64,000 nucleotides of DNA from Sequoia sempervirens (Eukaryota; Streptophyta; Pinopsida; Cupressales; Cupressaceae). A program made the position numbers and the translations under genes. The stretch covers positions 222,927,353 to 222,991,352 of the forward strand of contig VDFB02373365.1 of NCBI GenBank assembly GCA_007258455.2. Reading direction: 5' to 3'. This document shows positions 12,310 to 23,568 of this stretch, one piece after another (the first letter of the stretch is position 1; each line of letters opens with the position of its first letter). The notes beneath the pieces were generated by a model. It did no database searches. It saw only the letters and a program-made list of their open reading frames with translations, and was not told where the DNA came from.

Positions 12310-12480
12310 AATGCAATAGGGGTTACTAACATGTGAAGTATGTGCAACCCTCATCCACTAAACCTGCATGAATGCATGCACCTAGAACCCAAGCAAAGTT
12401 TACAATGTTAGGATGTGTTCCAAAGTGCTTCATTAATTCAAATATTTTGAGAGGTTCCTTGCAAAATACATTTTGTGCAC
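12310..12480 (-). pseudogene. PPR protein fragment, second copy
   Basis: About 170 bases match the PPR pseudogene at 3913-4085 almost base for base. Read on the minus strand they give AQNVFCKEPLKIFELMKHFG followed by HAGLVDEGC. The similarity stops abruptly at 12480, where the proline-rich repeat frame begins. A PPR piece from further upstream in the protein lies at 28403-28530, on the other side of the large insertion, so the two may be halves of one gene. Confidence 0.8.
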
Positions 12481-15256
12481 ATTGAGAGGATGAATTAGAG
12501 GGATTTGATGGGGGAGATATGTGGGGAAATGGGTGGGATGTTGGAAAGGGTATGGATAGAATGATGGAGTGGATGTGTGATGGGGTGGTGAGTTCAAGAC
12601 CAACATTGCCACATATGGTGATGAATGTGAAATGATAGGAGTATTAATGGATGGAGAATGCGGGGGTAATGGAGGAGATGGGATGGTGAATTTTGGAACA
12701 TAAGGGCCCAAAACAAACTTAGGAGATGAAAGGGGTGTATGATTAGCTTTTGCATTAACAACTTTGGATGTTCTTACAAATTTTTCATTTGATGGCATTG
12801 CATATTTTTTCTTTGGGATCCACATGGTTTTGATCTTTTCTTTGGTGGACCTTTGCGGGCTACCGATTTGATTTTTATTTCGGATTTTATTTTTATTTTT
12901 TGCAACATGTCGTTTAGAGGGGACATGGGAAGCTTTAGATTCATGTGGATGTTTAGATTGATACATTCTTATTTTAACACCCATAGTGCTTTTGATAACA
13001 ATGGGATAGGTGCGAGGAGATGGATGATGTGGAGTGATGAAGGTAGGATTATAGGGATTATGTGTAGATGGAGGATGTGCGGGTATGTGCCTTTGTTGAT
13101 CCTGATTAGGGGACATGTGAGTGGGATGTTTATGATGGATGACATGGATAGGTGATGAATGAATGAAAGGATGGATATAACGAGATGGAGGAGGTGATTT
13201 TAGGGTACAAGGGCCCAAAATAGACAGAGTGGGTGGAGGGATATAAGAACCCAAGATGGATGCAGTAGATGAAAGATGGGAGATGGTGGATGGAGGGATG
13301 TAAGGACCCATAATGAATGGAGCAGATGAAGGAGGAATATGGATGGTTGTTTTGAGGTGATACGATAGAGGAGGGATGGCAGCATATGATTTGGTGGGGT
13401 GATGGGAAGAGCCAACATTTCTTTTGGAAAAGGCTCGTTGAGGACGTCTAGAGGTTGTACCAACATCTTTAGATTGTGAGTATTGGTAAATATGTTCAAG
13501 ACCTTGCATGTAGATTTTTTCTTTGACTTGGTTGGGCTCCAAAATACCTTGCTCATGAAGTCCTAGACCTTTTCCTTGATAGTTCATTTTCTTGAGCATG
13601 CAATCCATGATAGGATTTGTGTTATTCTAAAAACATGATGCAAGTCCATTATTAGGTCGAGGATGATGGGTGGTAAATACACTGTGTTTTTCTTCTACAA
13701 GGAGGCCACCATGGAAGAATGTGAGAGTACCAAGGGGATATGCAAGTAGTGTGGGGATAGTAGTTTTAGGAAATGATGGGGGATCATGAGAGGGAGATGA
13801 TGGGATAGTAGCATTTGGATGGGTGGTATTTGGAGAGGGATTAGGGGATATGATAGGATCTAAATTTGTTGTAGCAGATTCATGCGATGGAGATGGAGAT
13901 GGAGATGGAGATGAAGTGGTGGAATATTGAATGACAAAGGGATCATGGGATGGAATGGATGGGTGACTATAATCTTGAGGTGGACTAGATGGCATGGTAG
14001 GATCTTGATCTGGAGAAGGGGATATGTTGGCATGCTTTGGATTAGGCTCTTAGCATGACTCATTGTGTGTGGGAGGAATGATAATGGAGTCTTGGTGGGA
14101 CTCTTCAAGTGGGGAAGATGGAGGGATGGAGGATTCAAAACATTCATGGGAGTGTATTTTAGTGGATTTGATTTGGGTTTCGTCGATGGGTTTGACGACT
14201 CTCGAAGTAGGAAGTGGGTGTTCAATGGGTTCGGTAGATGTGCCAGTAGGAGATGGGGGCTCGGTTGATTCAAAGGATGTGATGGTAGGAGATGGAGGCT
14301 CAGTGGATTCAAAGGATGTGATGGTAGGAGATGGTGGCTCAGTGGATTCAGAGGATGAGATGGTTTTGATGGTTTGAGTGGTGCTGGGGGTGGTACCATC
14401 AATGATAGGTGTTGGGTGGAGAAGGGTCTCGTCACTAATGACAGTGGATGATGGGTTGCGATGACATGATTCCACAACCTCAAGGTGTGGAGTGGGAGAT
14501 GTAGTCTTTTCTATAAGTCCTTGGAGAATTCTAAAGTGAGAAACTTGAATACTCTAGGCTGAGATAGCAAGGTAGGAGTGGATGAAGGATTATGGATTGG
14601 TGGGGGACTAGGACTAGGGATTGGTGGATTAGGATTAGATGGGGGAATGGGATTGGATGAAAAATTGGGAATAGATGGGGGATTAAGATAGGGATATTGG
14701 AATGGTGAATTAGGACACGAGGATGCGTGTGGTGGATTAGGATGGGAAGATTGAGGTAGCAGATTGAGATAGGTTGGTTCAGGTGTTGGATTAGGATAGG
14801 AAGGTGTGAATGTTATATTAGGATAGGTTGATGTGGATTTTGGATTAGGATTGGAAGGTGTGAATGTAGGATTAGGTTGAGCCTATTGGTATGGAAGATT
14901 AGGGTAGTGGGTATATGCGGATGAAGGATTGAGATAGGAGGATGTGGGTGGGGGATTAGAATAGGAGTATTGTGATGGTAGACTAGGATGAGGATGATGT
15001 AGATGAAGGATATGATGGATATCCCTTGTCAAAGGTAGCATAAGCAACATGATTAGGCATGGATGAAGACATAACAACATAACTCAAAGGGGTGATTAGA
15101 TTTTGGAAAGTGGGTGGAGAAAGCTTACTAGCAATGATAGTGTCAAGGGGATCTATGTCACATTCTTCTTGATCAACAAGACTTTCATTATCGTTGTCAA
15201 CGTAATTAGGGTTTCCCTTGACCACTATTGATGGAGGCTAAGGATTCATGATGATG
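12481..15256 (-). pseudogene. Proline-rich frame with G-patch motif, probably retroelement-derived
   Basis: From about 15225 the minus strand reads VKGNPNYVDNDNESL and then an acidic segment. A long Ser/Thr/Pro/Tyr-rich part follows: YPNP-like repeats at 14500-15000, then three 14-residue STEPPSPTITSFE repeats near 14250-14360. Near 13590 comes a G-patch-like motif, MLKKMNYQGKGLGLHEQG, then a second Pro/His-rich stretch down to 12481. The main frame carries stops at about 14050 and 13627 and shifts frame near 15000 and 14500. G-patch motifs next to proline-rich linkers occur in some plant retroelement polyproteins, which is my preferred reading, but no reverse transcriptase or integrase is attached here. 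The frame ends at the junction with the PPR fragment, so its 3' part is missing. Confidence 0.55.
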
Positions 15257-15485
15257 AAAGGATAAAGAGGATGGATCAAAGATTATGGATGGGGATGAAC
15301 TAAAGCTCAAATCAGGATTTAGGTTAAGCTCAGATCGAGATTGGATTAAAGCTTAGATTAGGATGATTGGATGAAGTGATGGGATTGATTCTAACGATCG
15401 GATTTGATTATCAAAGGATGATTACGATACCGAATCTACTTTGAGATGGAAGTAGATTTATTGGGTCAAAGGTGATTGGATAAAG

Positions 15486-15520
15486 ATGCGATTGGATTGG
15501 ATTGGATTGGATTGGATAAG
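15486..15520 (+). repeat. (GGATT)n microsatellite
   Basis: Five to six near-perfect GGATT units inside a wider G/A-rich low-complexity tract on the plus strand. Confidence 0.85.
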
Positions 15521-15844
15521 ATCAAATGATGGATTGGATAGGATGATGAAAGGGATTGGAAAACCCCATTCAGAGGTTATCCTAGGTGACTTAGGATGTT
15601 GATTGATCGGATTAAAGGATAAATGGATGATTGCAGCACCGAATCCACCTTGAGATTGAAGGTGAATTGATTGGGCCGACGATGATGATTAACTTAGGAT
15701 GGATGACATCCTAAGCAGATGTTGATGAGGACGATCAGATCAGATACTTAGGTCAATTTGGATAATAACCTGAAACAAAGTTCAGAGGATTTGGATATGG
15801 AAAATGATGATTTGATTGGAGGAATGGATGATAAAAAAATGCAT

Positions 15845-16215
15845 GAATGAATACTCAAAATGAGTAAATGATTGATCAGAACGGATGAACGACTATGAGT
15901 AAACCATTGCTCACGAGAAGATGAAGGTTTGGAATAGATGAAAGATTACTTAGAACGAGTAAATGATTGATCAGGATTGTTGAATGAGCATTTGAAATGA
16001 TTGAAGGAGGTGTGAAACAGATGAATGTTTACTCGAAATGAGTAAATGAATGATCAGAAGGATAGAACGAGAGTTCAAAATGATGAAAGGAGGTTTGAAA
16101 TGGATGAATGTTTACTCTGAATGAGTAAATGGATGATCGGAATGGATAAACCAGAGTTTGAGACAATAGATGAAGGTTTGAAATATATGAGTGTTTAATC
16201 AAAATAGGTAAATGA
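15845..16215 (+). repeat. 83-bp minisatellite with a hairpin in each unit
   Basis: A core TTTACTC-N5-GAGTAAA inverted repeat recurs at 15945, 16028, 16111 and 16194, exactly 83 bases apart, with one more at about 15850. Between cores the text repeats loosely (ATGATCAGAA, GGTTTGAAATGGATGAA). The first and last units have one-arm changes that weaken the stem. This tract belongs to the untranslated part of the large minus-strand repeat that continues past the chromovirus insertion. Confidence 0.85.
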
Positions 16216-17015
16216 ATGATTGAAAAGGGAGAACAACTATTTGAAATGGATGAATGAAAGGTTGAAATGACTAAAGCTCATATTAGGGTTTTGGTTAAGC
16301 TCATATTGGGATTAGATTAAAGCTTAAATTAGGATTGGGTTGAAGCTTAGAATGATTGGAGGATTTGATGGTATTGATTCTACACCAAGTTTTGAGGTTT
16401 AAAGGATGTAAGGTGTTGACAATCATATTTTTCCAAATTTGGAAATTTTCAAAAATTGTCAAATTTTGCCACTTTAGGAAACTTCACGGACATACTTTTG
16501 AGAGTCCAGTTTTCTCCCATGAAATACCCAAAACTAGTATTGGATGAATTTCCAACTAACATCCCAAATTTGAGACATGCATTCCGAGTTATTAATGAAA
16601 ACAATTTTTCAAAAACTGAAGAAAAAAACACTAAATTTCAAGTCAAACGGACACCCGAGTCAAAAGTTATGGCCTCTGGAAGTTTCGGCATAAGAATAAA
16701 AACTCCCAAAGAAAATTCAAGGTGATTGGCATGGATGATTTGATGATGAATATGGAATCTAATGATGTTTTAAGTAGCACTTATGCAATTTTGGTGATGA
16801 AACAATAACTTACAAAAAGGTGTTGATGATGGGCAAACGGGTGCTCGAAACAGATGAATGACTCTCAGAATGAGGGGAGGAAGATTCAAAATAGACGAAT
16901 GAGTACTAAGAACAAGTGAATGAGTGCTCAGAATTAGGATTGGATTGGAAGATATGATGGGATTGGTTCCACCAGTCAAATTTGGGAAATGGATATGTTT
17001 GCCAAATTTTTGCTG
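16216..17015. other. Low-complexity G/A-rich leader, no gene
   Basis: Degenerate GGATTGG/GAATGA-type text with the same flavour as the flanking minisatellites. An 89-codon open stretch at 16456-16725 on the plus strand has no recognisable content and looks accidental. Confidence 0.5.
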
Positions 17016-17016
17016 C

Positions 17017-17127
17017 AGAGGGGCAAATTTTCCCTCATAGAGGGGAGAATTTTCTCTTTTTCAGGGAAGATTCACCCTACTTCAGGGCAGATTCACCCAA
17101 TTTTGGGGAAAATTCACCCCACTACTT
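17017..17127 (+). repeat. 21-bp tandem array with GGG...CCC inverted units
   Basis: Five units beginning at about 17018, 17040, 17063, 17084 and 17105 share the form GGGNAGATTCACCC. They are a shorter relative of the 31-bp hairpin units at 25.3 and 26.3 kb. Their closest match is the first unit of the 25293 array, GGGAAAATTCACCCC. The array lies left of the chromovirus and so belongs to the same interrupted host repeat. Confidence 0.8.
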
Positions 17128-17390
17128 TGTGGACTCTTTAAGTGGGTAAACAGGTTGTAAGAGATGGGTGATTGGAATGGGGTGTTAGATAATCGGATTG
17201 AGGAAATAGATGATTGTATTGGGAAAAAGAATGATAGGAGTGGATGAACAAGCACTTGAACCAGGTAAATAATTGCTTAGAATGGAAGAATGACTCTCAA
17301 GTCATGGAAATGAAGGCTCAAAATGAGTAAACAATTGATTAGAAAGGATGAACAACTCTCAGAATGAGGAGATGGATACTTGGAATGGAT

Positions 17391-17395
17391 GAAAG
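17391..17395. other. Target-site duplication, left copy
   Basis: GAAAG directly before the chromovirus LTR at 17396. The identical GAAAG at 25066-25070 follows the other LTR. A 5-bp duplication is the usual mark of Gypsy integration. Confidence 0.92.
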
Positions 17396-18892
17396 TGATA
17401 GGGTAGGGTTGGATGAGACACTCACTGTCCCATGCTCTAGGTCCTTATTCTCAAGAACTCTTAGGTGACTCTCCCACATTAACCTTTAGGTCCTATTTCA
17501 GGTATGGAAACCCCTGGTTCTTCTGGCCAACCCCACTATCATCATTCTTTCATTCCACCAAGCCAATCTTGGTGCCTTGCCACTATCTCACCTTGGCCCT
17601 TACTCTTCCCTAAAGGCCACTAAACCTCCAAGCTTTACTAACTTGTTGCAGGGGTGTGTGTTGACTTCCATAGCTTCAAAACTATCCACCTAGGGTTCCT
17701 GATCATCCACCATACTTCATTTCTCCATCGCTCTCACTAAACCCTATTCTAGGGTTTAAAAAGGGCTAGTAGCCCTTGAGCCCCAATTAGGCCTCCTAAC
17801 CCGAGAAAGTAGGCTTAAACTCCCAAAATTCCTAAAGAACATCACAATCTTCCAAAAGAGACCCTAATTCAATTTCCTACCTCTCCAAGATTTTTGATTT
17901 TTTAGGCTCTCACAATCCATACACAGTTGTAACCCTTATTTTGTAAGAATTAGGGCTTTTTAGGCCATTTCTTGCCCTCACAGTGGTCTGTTTGCTTCTT
18001 TCAACCACCAGATGGATTGGTGAATCCTCTTCCTTCTTTCCAAGCCTTTTTAAGCCCTTCTGCAACCACCACACACTTGGGTTTGCCAAGGAATTGACAC
18101 CCTTGCAACCTTATTGCTTAGCACTCTTTGACTGTCCTAACTGGGCACTGGTAAGCTCGCATAGGAATAGTCTTTTGTCATAGCTATCTAACTCCTAAGG
18201 ACTCCAACCCCTACCTTATGTACAAGCATGGAGCCTAGCCTCTGTTTCCAAGAACCCATACACTAGGTATAGGAGAAACACGGTCTAGAGCTCCATCTCT
18301 ACCGGTTTGACAATCAGAACAGAAATTCCAAGAAAATGAATTAACCTAACAAACACAATGCTAGAACCAATACAATAAGCTAACTACTGAACTAAGCAAT
18401 GTTATAAAATAAATTTCACTACCTCCTAATCTATATCAGATGCCATGTTCACTCCATTTACTTACTAATTCAAAATAGGAACAAAAATAGGAAATACACA
18501 CACAACTATCACTGTTTTCTTGATTTCAAAACTAATTACAACTCAAAATGATTCCAACCTCTTCTCTCAGCTCAAGAAACACCTTTTAACTCCTCCCTAA
18601 GGTAGTTACCAATCCCTTGGGTTGGACATAACCACCATATTAGGCCCAAAATTGCAAGATGCAACATTTTGGGCTTTATTACCATCTCCTAGTGAATCCG
18701 AGTGGAAACAAGTTGTGAAACTCATTCCATATACCATATGCTACTGATCAACCTTCATCCTAACATATTCTAACACCACTAACTCAAAATTAAGTGGTCA
18801 ACATGACCTTGAAGTATCAAGACACAAAATTTCTTCCTAGGCTTCCAAATTTGCCTAGTGCTACATATTGCTTTCTAGGTGCTCCTGCACCA
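17396..18892 (-). repeat. Chromovirus 3' LTR
   Basis: On the minus strand it starts TGGTGCAGGAGCACC right after the polypurine tract and ends CCCTACCCTATCA at 17396. It is the same length as the 5' LTR and collinear with it. Frequent differences are visible, for example around 17880-18060 against 24050-24230. Confidence 0.93.
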
Positions 18893-18905
18893 TTCTCCCC
18901 CTCTT
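18893..18905 (-). other. Polypurine tract of the chromovirus
   Basis: Minus-strand AAGAGGGGGAGAA lies directly before the 3' LTR. This is the usual priming site for second-strand synthesis and fixes the LTR border at 18892. Confidence 0.85.
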
Positions 18906-18915
18906 AGCCCAAACA

Positions 18916-21900
18916 CTAAGGAATGGAAGGAGAAACCAATGACATGTCAATACCCAACTGCTTGAACTAGTCTTATTGTACCCATGTGGCTTCTGATTCT
19001 TGCTTTTTCTTCCACTTGATAAGGTGCTCCATGTACACCTTATTTCTTGTAGCCTTCTTCACTCTTGACTCCAAGATCTTCTCTGCCGGAGGCTTGTCTT
19101 GATTTGGTAGGGATATATTGTTGATGTCCTTGAAGATCTCCTTACTATTCTAATCCACATCAGTGACTGATCCCTTGTACTTGATCAAGTCAGCTATATT
19201 GAAAACTAGTGAGATTCCTAGATCGGTAGGTAACTCCACCTTGTATTCATTCTTGCCATACTTGGCCAATATCTTGCAAGGTCCTACTCTCTTCATCTGC
19301 AACTTGGTTGACATTCCCTTCTACAACCTTGACTTGTTAAGGTGGACCATAACATAGTCCCCTACTTGGAATTGCACATCTTTCCTTGACATATCTGCCT
19401 TCTCTTTCAATTTTTGTGTAGCATCGGTGACTATCTTCTTCACCTGCTCCTGAATCTCTTTCATGGTCTGAATGAAGTCTTCTGCATGTCCACTTCTATG
19501 TTCCATAGCTCCAAGATCTCTAAGCTCACATATGCCTCTTGGGTGCATCCCGTACACAACTTTAAAAGGACTCTTCCCTATGGTCTGGTTCACACTATCA
19601 TTGTATGCATACTTAGCTTGTGAGATAACCATATCCCATGTTTGTCCATAATCCTTAGTTAGGCACCTTAAAATGTTACCTAGCACCCTGTTAACCACCT
19701 CTATTTGACCATCAGTCTAAGGATGGTAAGCTGATCCAAAAGACAGGTTGGTACCTAATCTTCTCCATAGAGTCTTCCAAAAGTGACTCATGAACTTCAC
19801 ATCCCTGTCTGAAACAATGCTCAAAGGAAATCCATGGATCCTTAAAACTTCCTTGAAGAAGAGATGAGCTATGTAACTTGCATCATGAGTAGTTTTGCAG
19901 GGAATAAAATGACTCATCTTACTAAATCTGTCTACCACTACATAGACACTGTCAAAACCAGTCTTGGTCGTAGGAAGGCCTACCACAAAATCCATGCTCA
20001 CACACTCCCATGGTCTTTTAGGAATGGGTAGGTGTTTATATAGAATAGCATTGCTAGCTCCTCCCTTAGCTTTCATACACACAACACATTGTTCCACATA
20101 CTTTCTAACATCTCTTGCCAACTTAGGCCAATAATAGAATCTTTGCACTAGTTCTAAAGTCTTGTTGATGCCAAAATGTCCACTAAGACTACCATTATGC
20201 TTTTCCTGAATCATATTTTCCCTCATTGACCCTCTTGGAACACATAACTGATTTCCCTTAAACAATAACCCACTTTGCAATGTATACTCTGAGTATTGGC
20301 TATGGAAATGATTCTCAAAGTTAGAACATACCTTGTAGACCTCTAAAAAGTCTTCATCTTCCCCATAGAGATTCTTGAAACTCTCTATGCCAATGCTCTT
20401 GATTTGTATCTCTTGCACTATGAACAATCTCCTACTTAATGCATCTGCTACTTTGTTTAGCTGTCCCTTCTTGTCCTTGATGGTGAAGGTAAAAGCTTGG
20501 ATGTATTCCATCCATTTCAAATGCCTATTACTCAACTTCTCTTGAGTGTTGATAAAACTAAGTGCCTGATTGTCAGTAAAGACTACAAACTCCTTTGGTA
20601 GAAGGTAATCCTTCCATTTCCTAAATGACTGAACCAAAGCATAAAGTTCTAAGTCATAGGTTGAATACTTCTTCTTTGCTTCGTTGAGCTTCTCAATAAA
20701 GAAGGCTATAGGCCTGCCCTCTTGACTTAGCACTCCTCCTACTGCCACTCCACTTGCATCACATTTAAAAATGAACAATTTGTCAAAACTAGGTAATAAG
20801 AGAATAGGTTGAGTTGCCACCTCTCATTTCAGTTTCTCAAACCCTTTCTCAGCTTCTTGAGTCCACACAAACTTATCTTTTAAACCACCCTTGACTATCT
20901 CTAGAACTGGTGCACATATACCACTAAAGTTCCCTATGAATTTCCTATAAAATTGAGCCAATCCATGAAAAATTATTACCTCTGTCCCTATGGTTGGTGG
21001 AGACCAGTTTAGGATGGCTTCCACCTTGCTTCGATCCATCTTCAATGATCCTTTGGACACTACAAAACCCAAATAGACAAGCTCTTGCTTAAAGAAATCA
21101 CACTTCTCTAGATTGATTGCCAACTTCTCCTCTTGCAACCTTCTAAGAACCAACTCCACATGTGTCAAATGCTCTTATGATATCTTGTTGAATATGAGGT
21201 TGTCATCAAGGTATACCACCACAAATATCCCTGTACAATCTCTAAGCACTTCATTCATGAGCCTCATGAATGTGTTAGGGGCATTAGAGAGGCCAAATGG
21301 CATCACTCTCCACTCATACAACCCATCATTTGTCTTAAAATTTTTCTTCCACTCATCTCCATCCTTGATTCTAATCTGATGGTATCCACTCTTGAGATCC
21401 AACTTGGTGAAGTGCTGAGCTCCTCCAAGACAATCCATCAAGTCTCTAATCCTAGGGATAGGGAATCTATATCTGATTGTGATTCTATTTATTACTCTAG
21501 AATCAGTGCATAATCTCCACTTACCTCCTTTCTTTGTTGCTAAGACCACTGGTACTACACATGGGTTGATGCTCTTTTGAATCAATCCTTGATTCAACAA
21601 CTCTTGCACTTGCCTAGCTACTTCTAGGTTTTAATCTGGTGTAAGCTTGTATGTTGCTTTGTTTGGTAATGAAGCTCCAGGTATGAAGTTAATTTGATGA
21701 CTAATGGCTCTCTTTGGAGGTAAAGTTGCAGGTGTACCATCACTGACAATGTCCTTGAACTAATCTAACAACTTTAGGACTACCCCGGGTATGACTGTCT
21801 TGTCAGCCTTGTCTTCTTCTTTAGGTTGTAACACAACCACATAACCTTCACCCCCTTTATGTAGGTTGTTAAGAAACTCCTTCCCACTACTCAACATGAT

Positions 21901-23526
21901 GCTTTGTGTCTTTGACTGTCCTTCTTCTTCTTCTGACAGTGACTGCAACTTGAAAGTCTTCCCATCCTTCTTGAATGAGATGGTGTTCTCTTTCCCATCA
22001 TATATGAGACCTCTGTCATATTGCCATGTTCTTCCCAATAGTAGATGGCATGCATCCATGGGTAAAACATCACAAACTAACTTGTCCTTTTACCCTCCAA
22101 TGGAAAACTCCACCGTTACTTGCTCATTCACTAAAACACTCTGCCTTTTGTTTAGCCATGTGACCTTGTAGGGGTTAGTGTGGGGTATCTTCTCCAATTT
22201 CAGTTTCATTACTACCTCCTCTAAGATAATATTTTATGTTGAACCTGAATCTACTATGAACTTGCATACTTTACCAAGTATCTTGCACCTTACTCTAAAT
22301 AGAGCTCTCCTTTGTTTTGGTTCTTCCTTGACCGGTTGTCTGATCAAAACTCTATTGAACATCAGATTCTCTCCTACCTCAGATTCAATATGACTGACCT
22401 CAAATGAATTAGGACTCATGGTGTCCTCTTGTGCATAAGCCACTCTCTTCTCATTGCTTGATGAAGATGCTTTCTCCGGGCACCTATAAGCAGGATGACC
22501 TACTTGACTACAATGGTAGCATTTCATGTTTGCAAAGTATGAATTGCTCCTGCCTGCTCCTCTTCCTCTGTTTGAACCTCCTTGAGGTCCTCTACCCCTA
22601 TTGTATCCACCTCTAGAAGATGTTTCACCTCCATTGTCTATTAATTTAGACTCTCCTTGGTTTCTTTGGTCATTGCCTCTACCTTCGTAGCCACCTCGCT
22701 GTCCTCTTTGATCTCTTTGATCTCTACCTTTGCCTCTGCCCTTAGAATCCTGGTCTTGTTTCCTCTTGCTTCTTTCCTCAATCTTTATGGCCAATTGGTA
22801 GCATTGGTGTATTGTCTTGGGACTTCGAAGAGTCATCTCCTCTTGAATGTTCCACTTCAACCCGTTAAGGTATCTAGCCACCTTAAGACTCTCATCCTCT
22901 GTCACATTAGACCTCATGCAAAGTTTTTGAAACTCCTCAATGTAAGTGTTTACATCTTGGTATCTTTGCCTCAAGCTCTATCTTTTCTTGTGTAATTGAA
23001 TCTTATAGTCATCTGGAATGTATGCTTCTCTTATCTTGGCAACCGTTCCCTTCCAAGTAGAGATAGGTTGCTTACCTTATTTTTCCAACTCTGTCTGAAT
23101 GAACTTCCACCATGTCAAGGAAGAACCTCTTAGTCTTGACTTGGCCACCTTTACCTTCTATGCCTCAGTGACTCCATCACATTCAAAATGGTTTTCCATT
23201 CCCTCTATCCAATCAACATCTAAATCAGCTTCCATTTTTCCACTAAACAATGGTGTTCCTTCAAGTCCTTTTCCACTCAATGCCTTCAATTCTTTCAAGA
23301 AAGGATCTTCCTTCAAAACAGGGTTAGGTTCAGGGATCTTGTCTTCCTTTGCAGCCTCTTCTTCCTTTGGTATTTTTCTTGCCAACTTCACATTGTTCAA
23401 TTCTTTCTCAAGTTGCTCTATTCTCTCTTTTAACAACTTATTTTCCTCCTCTTTCTCTTCAACCATCTTGTCCAATTCTGCACTTGTCGCCATGATGGTA
23501 GAACCACTGTATTCAAGGTCTGACAT
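18916..23526 (-). pseudogene. Chromovirus gag-pol, one frame with 14 stops
   Basis: A 1,537-codon frame from ATG at 23526 to TAG at 18916. Order: gag with an N-terminal coiled coil (KMVEEKEEENKLLKERIEQL) and an RG-rich tail; CCHC knuckle CYHCSQVGHPAYRC at about 22520-22480; protease DSGST at 22251-22237; reverse transcriptase with YLDD at about 21213-21202; RNase H (FKCDASG, FTDNQAL); integrase with an H-H-C-C finger (HNGSLSGHFG, CVVC) and the DFVVGLP and VSDRD motifs; then the chromodomain at 19090-18930 (YMEHLIKWKKKQESEATW). Stops lie at 23158, 23077, 22978, 22234, 22090, 21760, 21631, 21175, 20824, 19717, 19321, 19150, 18973 and 18967 (7 TAG, 6 TAA, 1 TGA). All are in this frame, so there is no net frameshift in 4.6 kb. 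Each can arise from CAG, CAA or CGA by one C-to-T change. Confidence 0.95.
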
Positions 23527-23554
23527 ACAAGATTCTTCCCAAATCTTTTACTTT

Positions 23555-23565
23555 CTCTGATACCA
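23555..23565 (-). other. Primer-binding site (initiator Met tRNA)
   Basis: Minus-strand TGGTATCAGAG begins three bases after the 5' LTR end. It is complementary to the 3' end of initiator methionine tRNA, the commonest primer in plant retrotransposons, and it fixes the element's orientation. Confidence 0.92.
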
Positions 23566-23568
23566 GTC

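Noticed and set aside
12853..14377. Plus-strand open frames (Gly/Met/Asp-rich) opposite the proline-rich frame
   Set aside because: They are antisense shadows of a low-complexity proline-rich sequence. The G-patch motif and repeat structure are meaningful only on the minus strand.
18916..23526. Possible stop-codon readthrough or an altered genetic code in the chromovirus
   Set aside because: TAG, TAA and TGA all occur and other pseudogenes here (PPR, importin, Copia) show the same Gln-to-stop changes. C-to-T decay is simpler.
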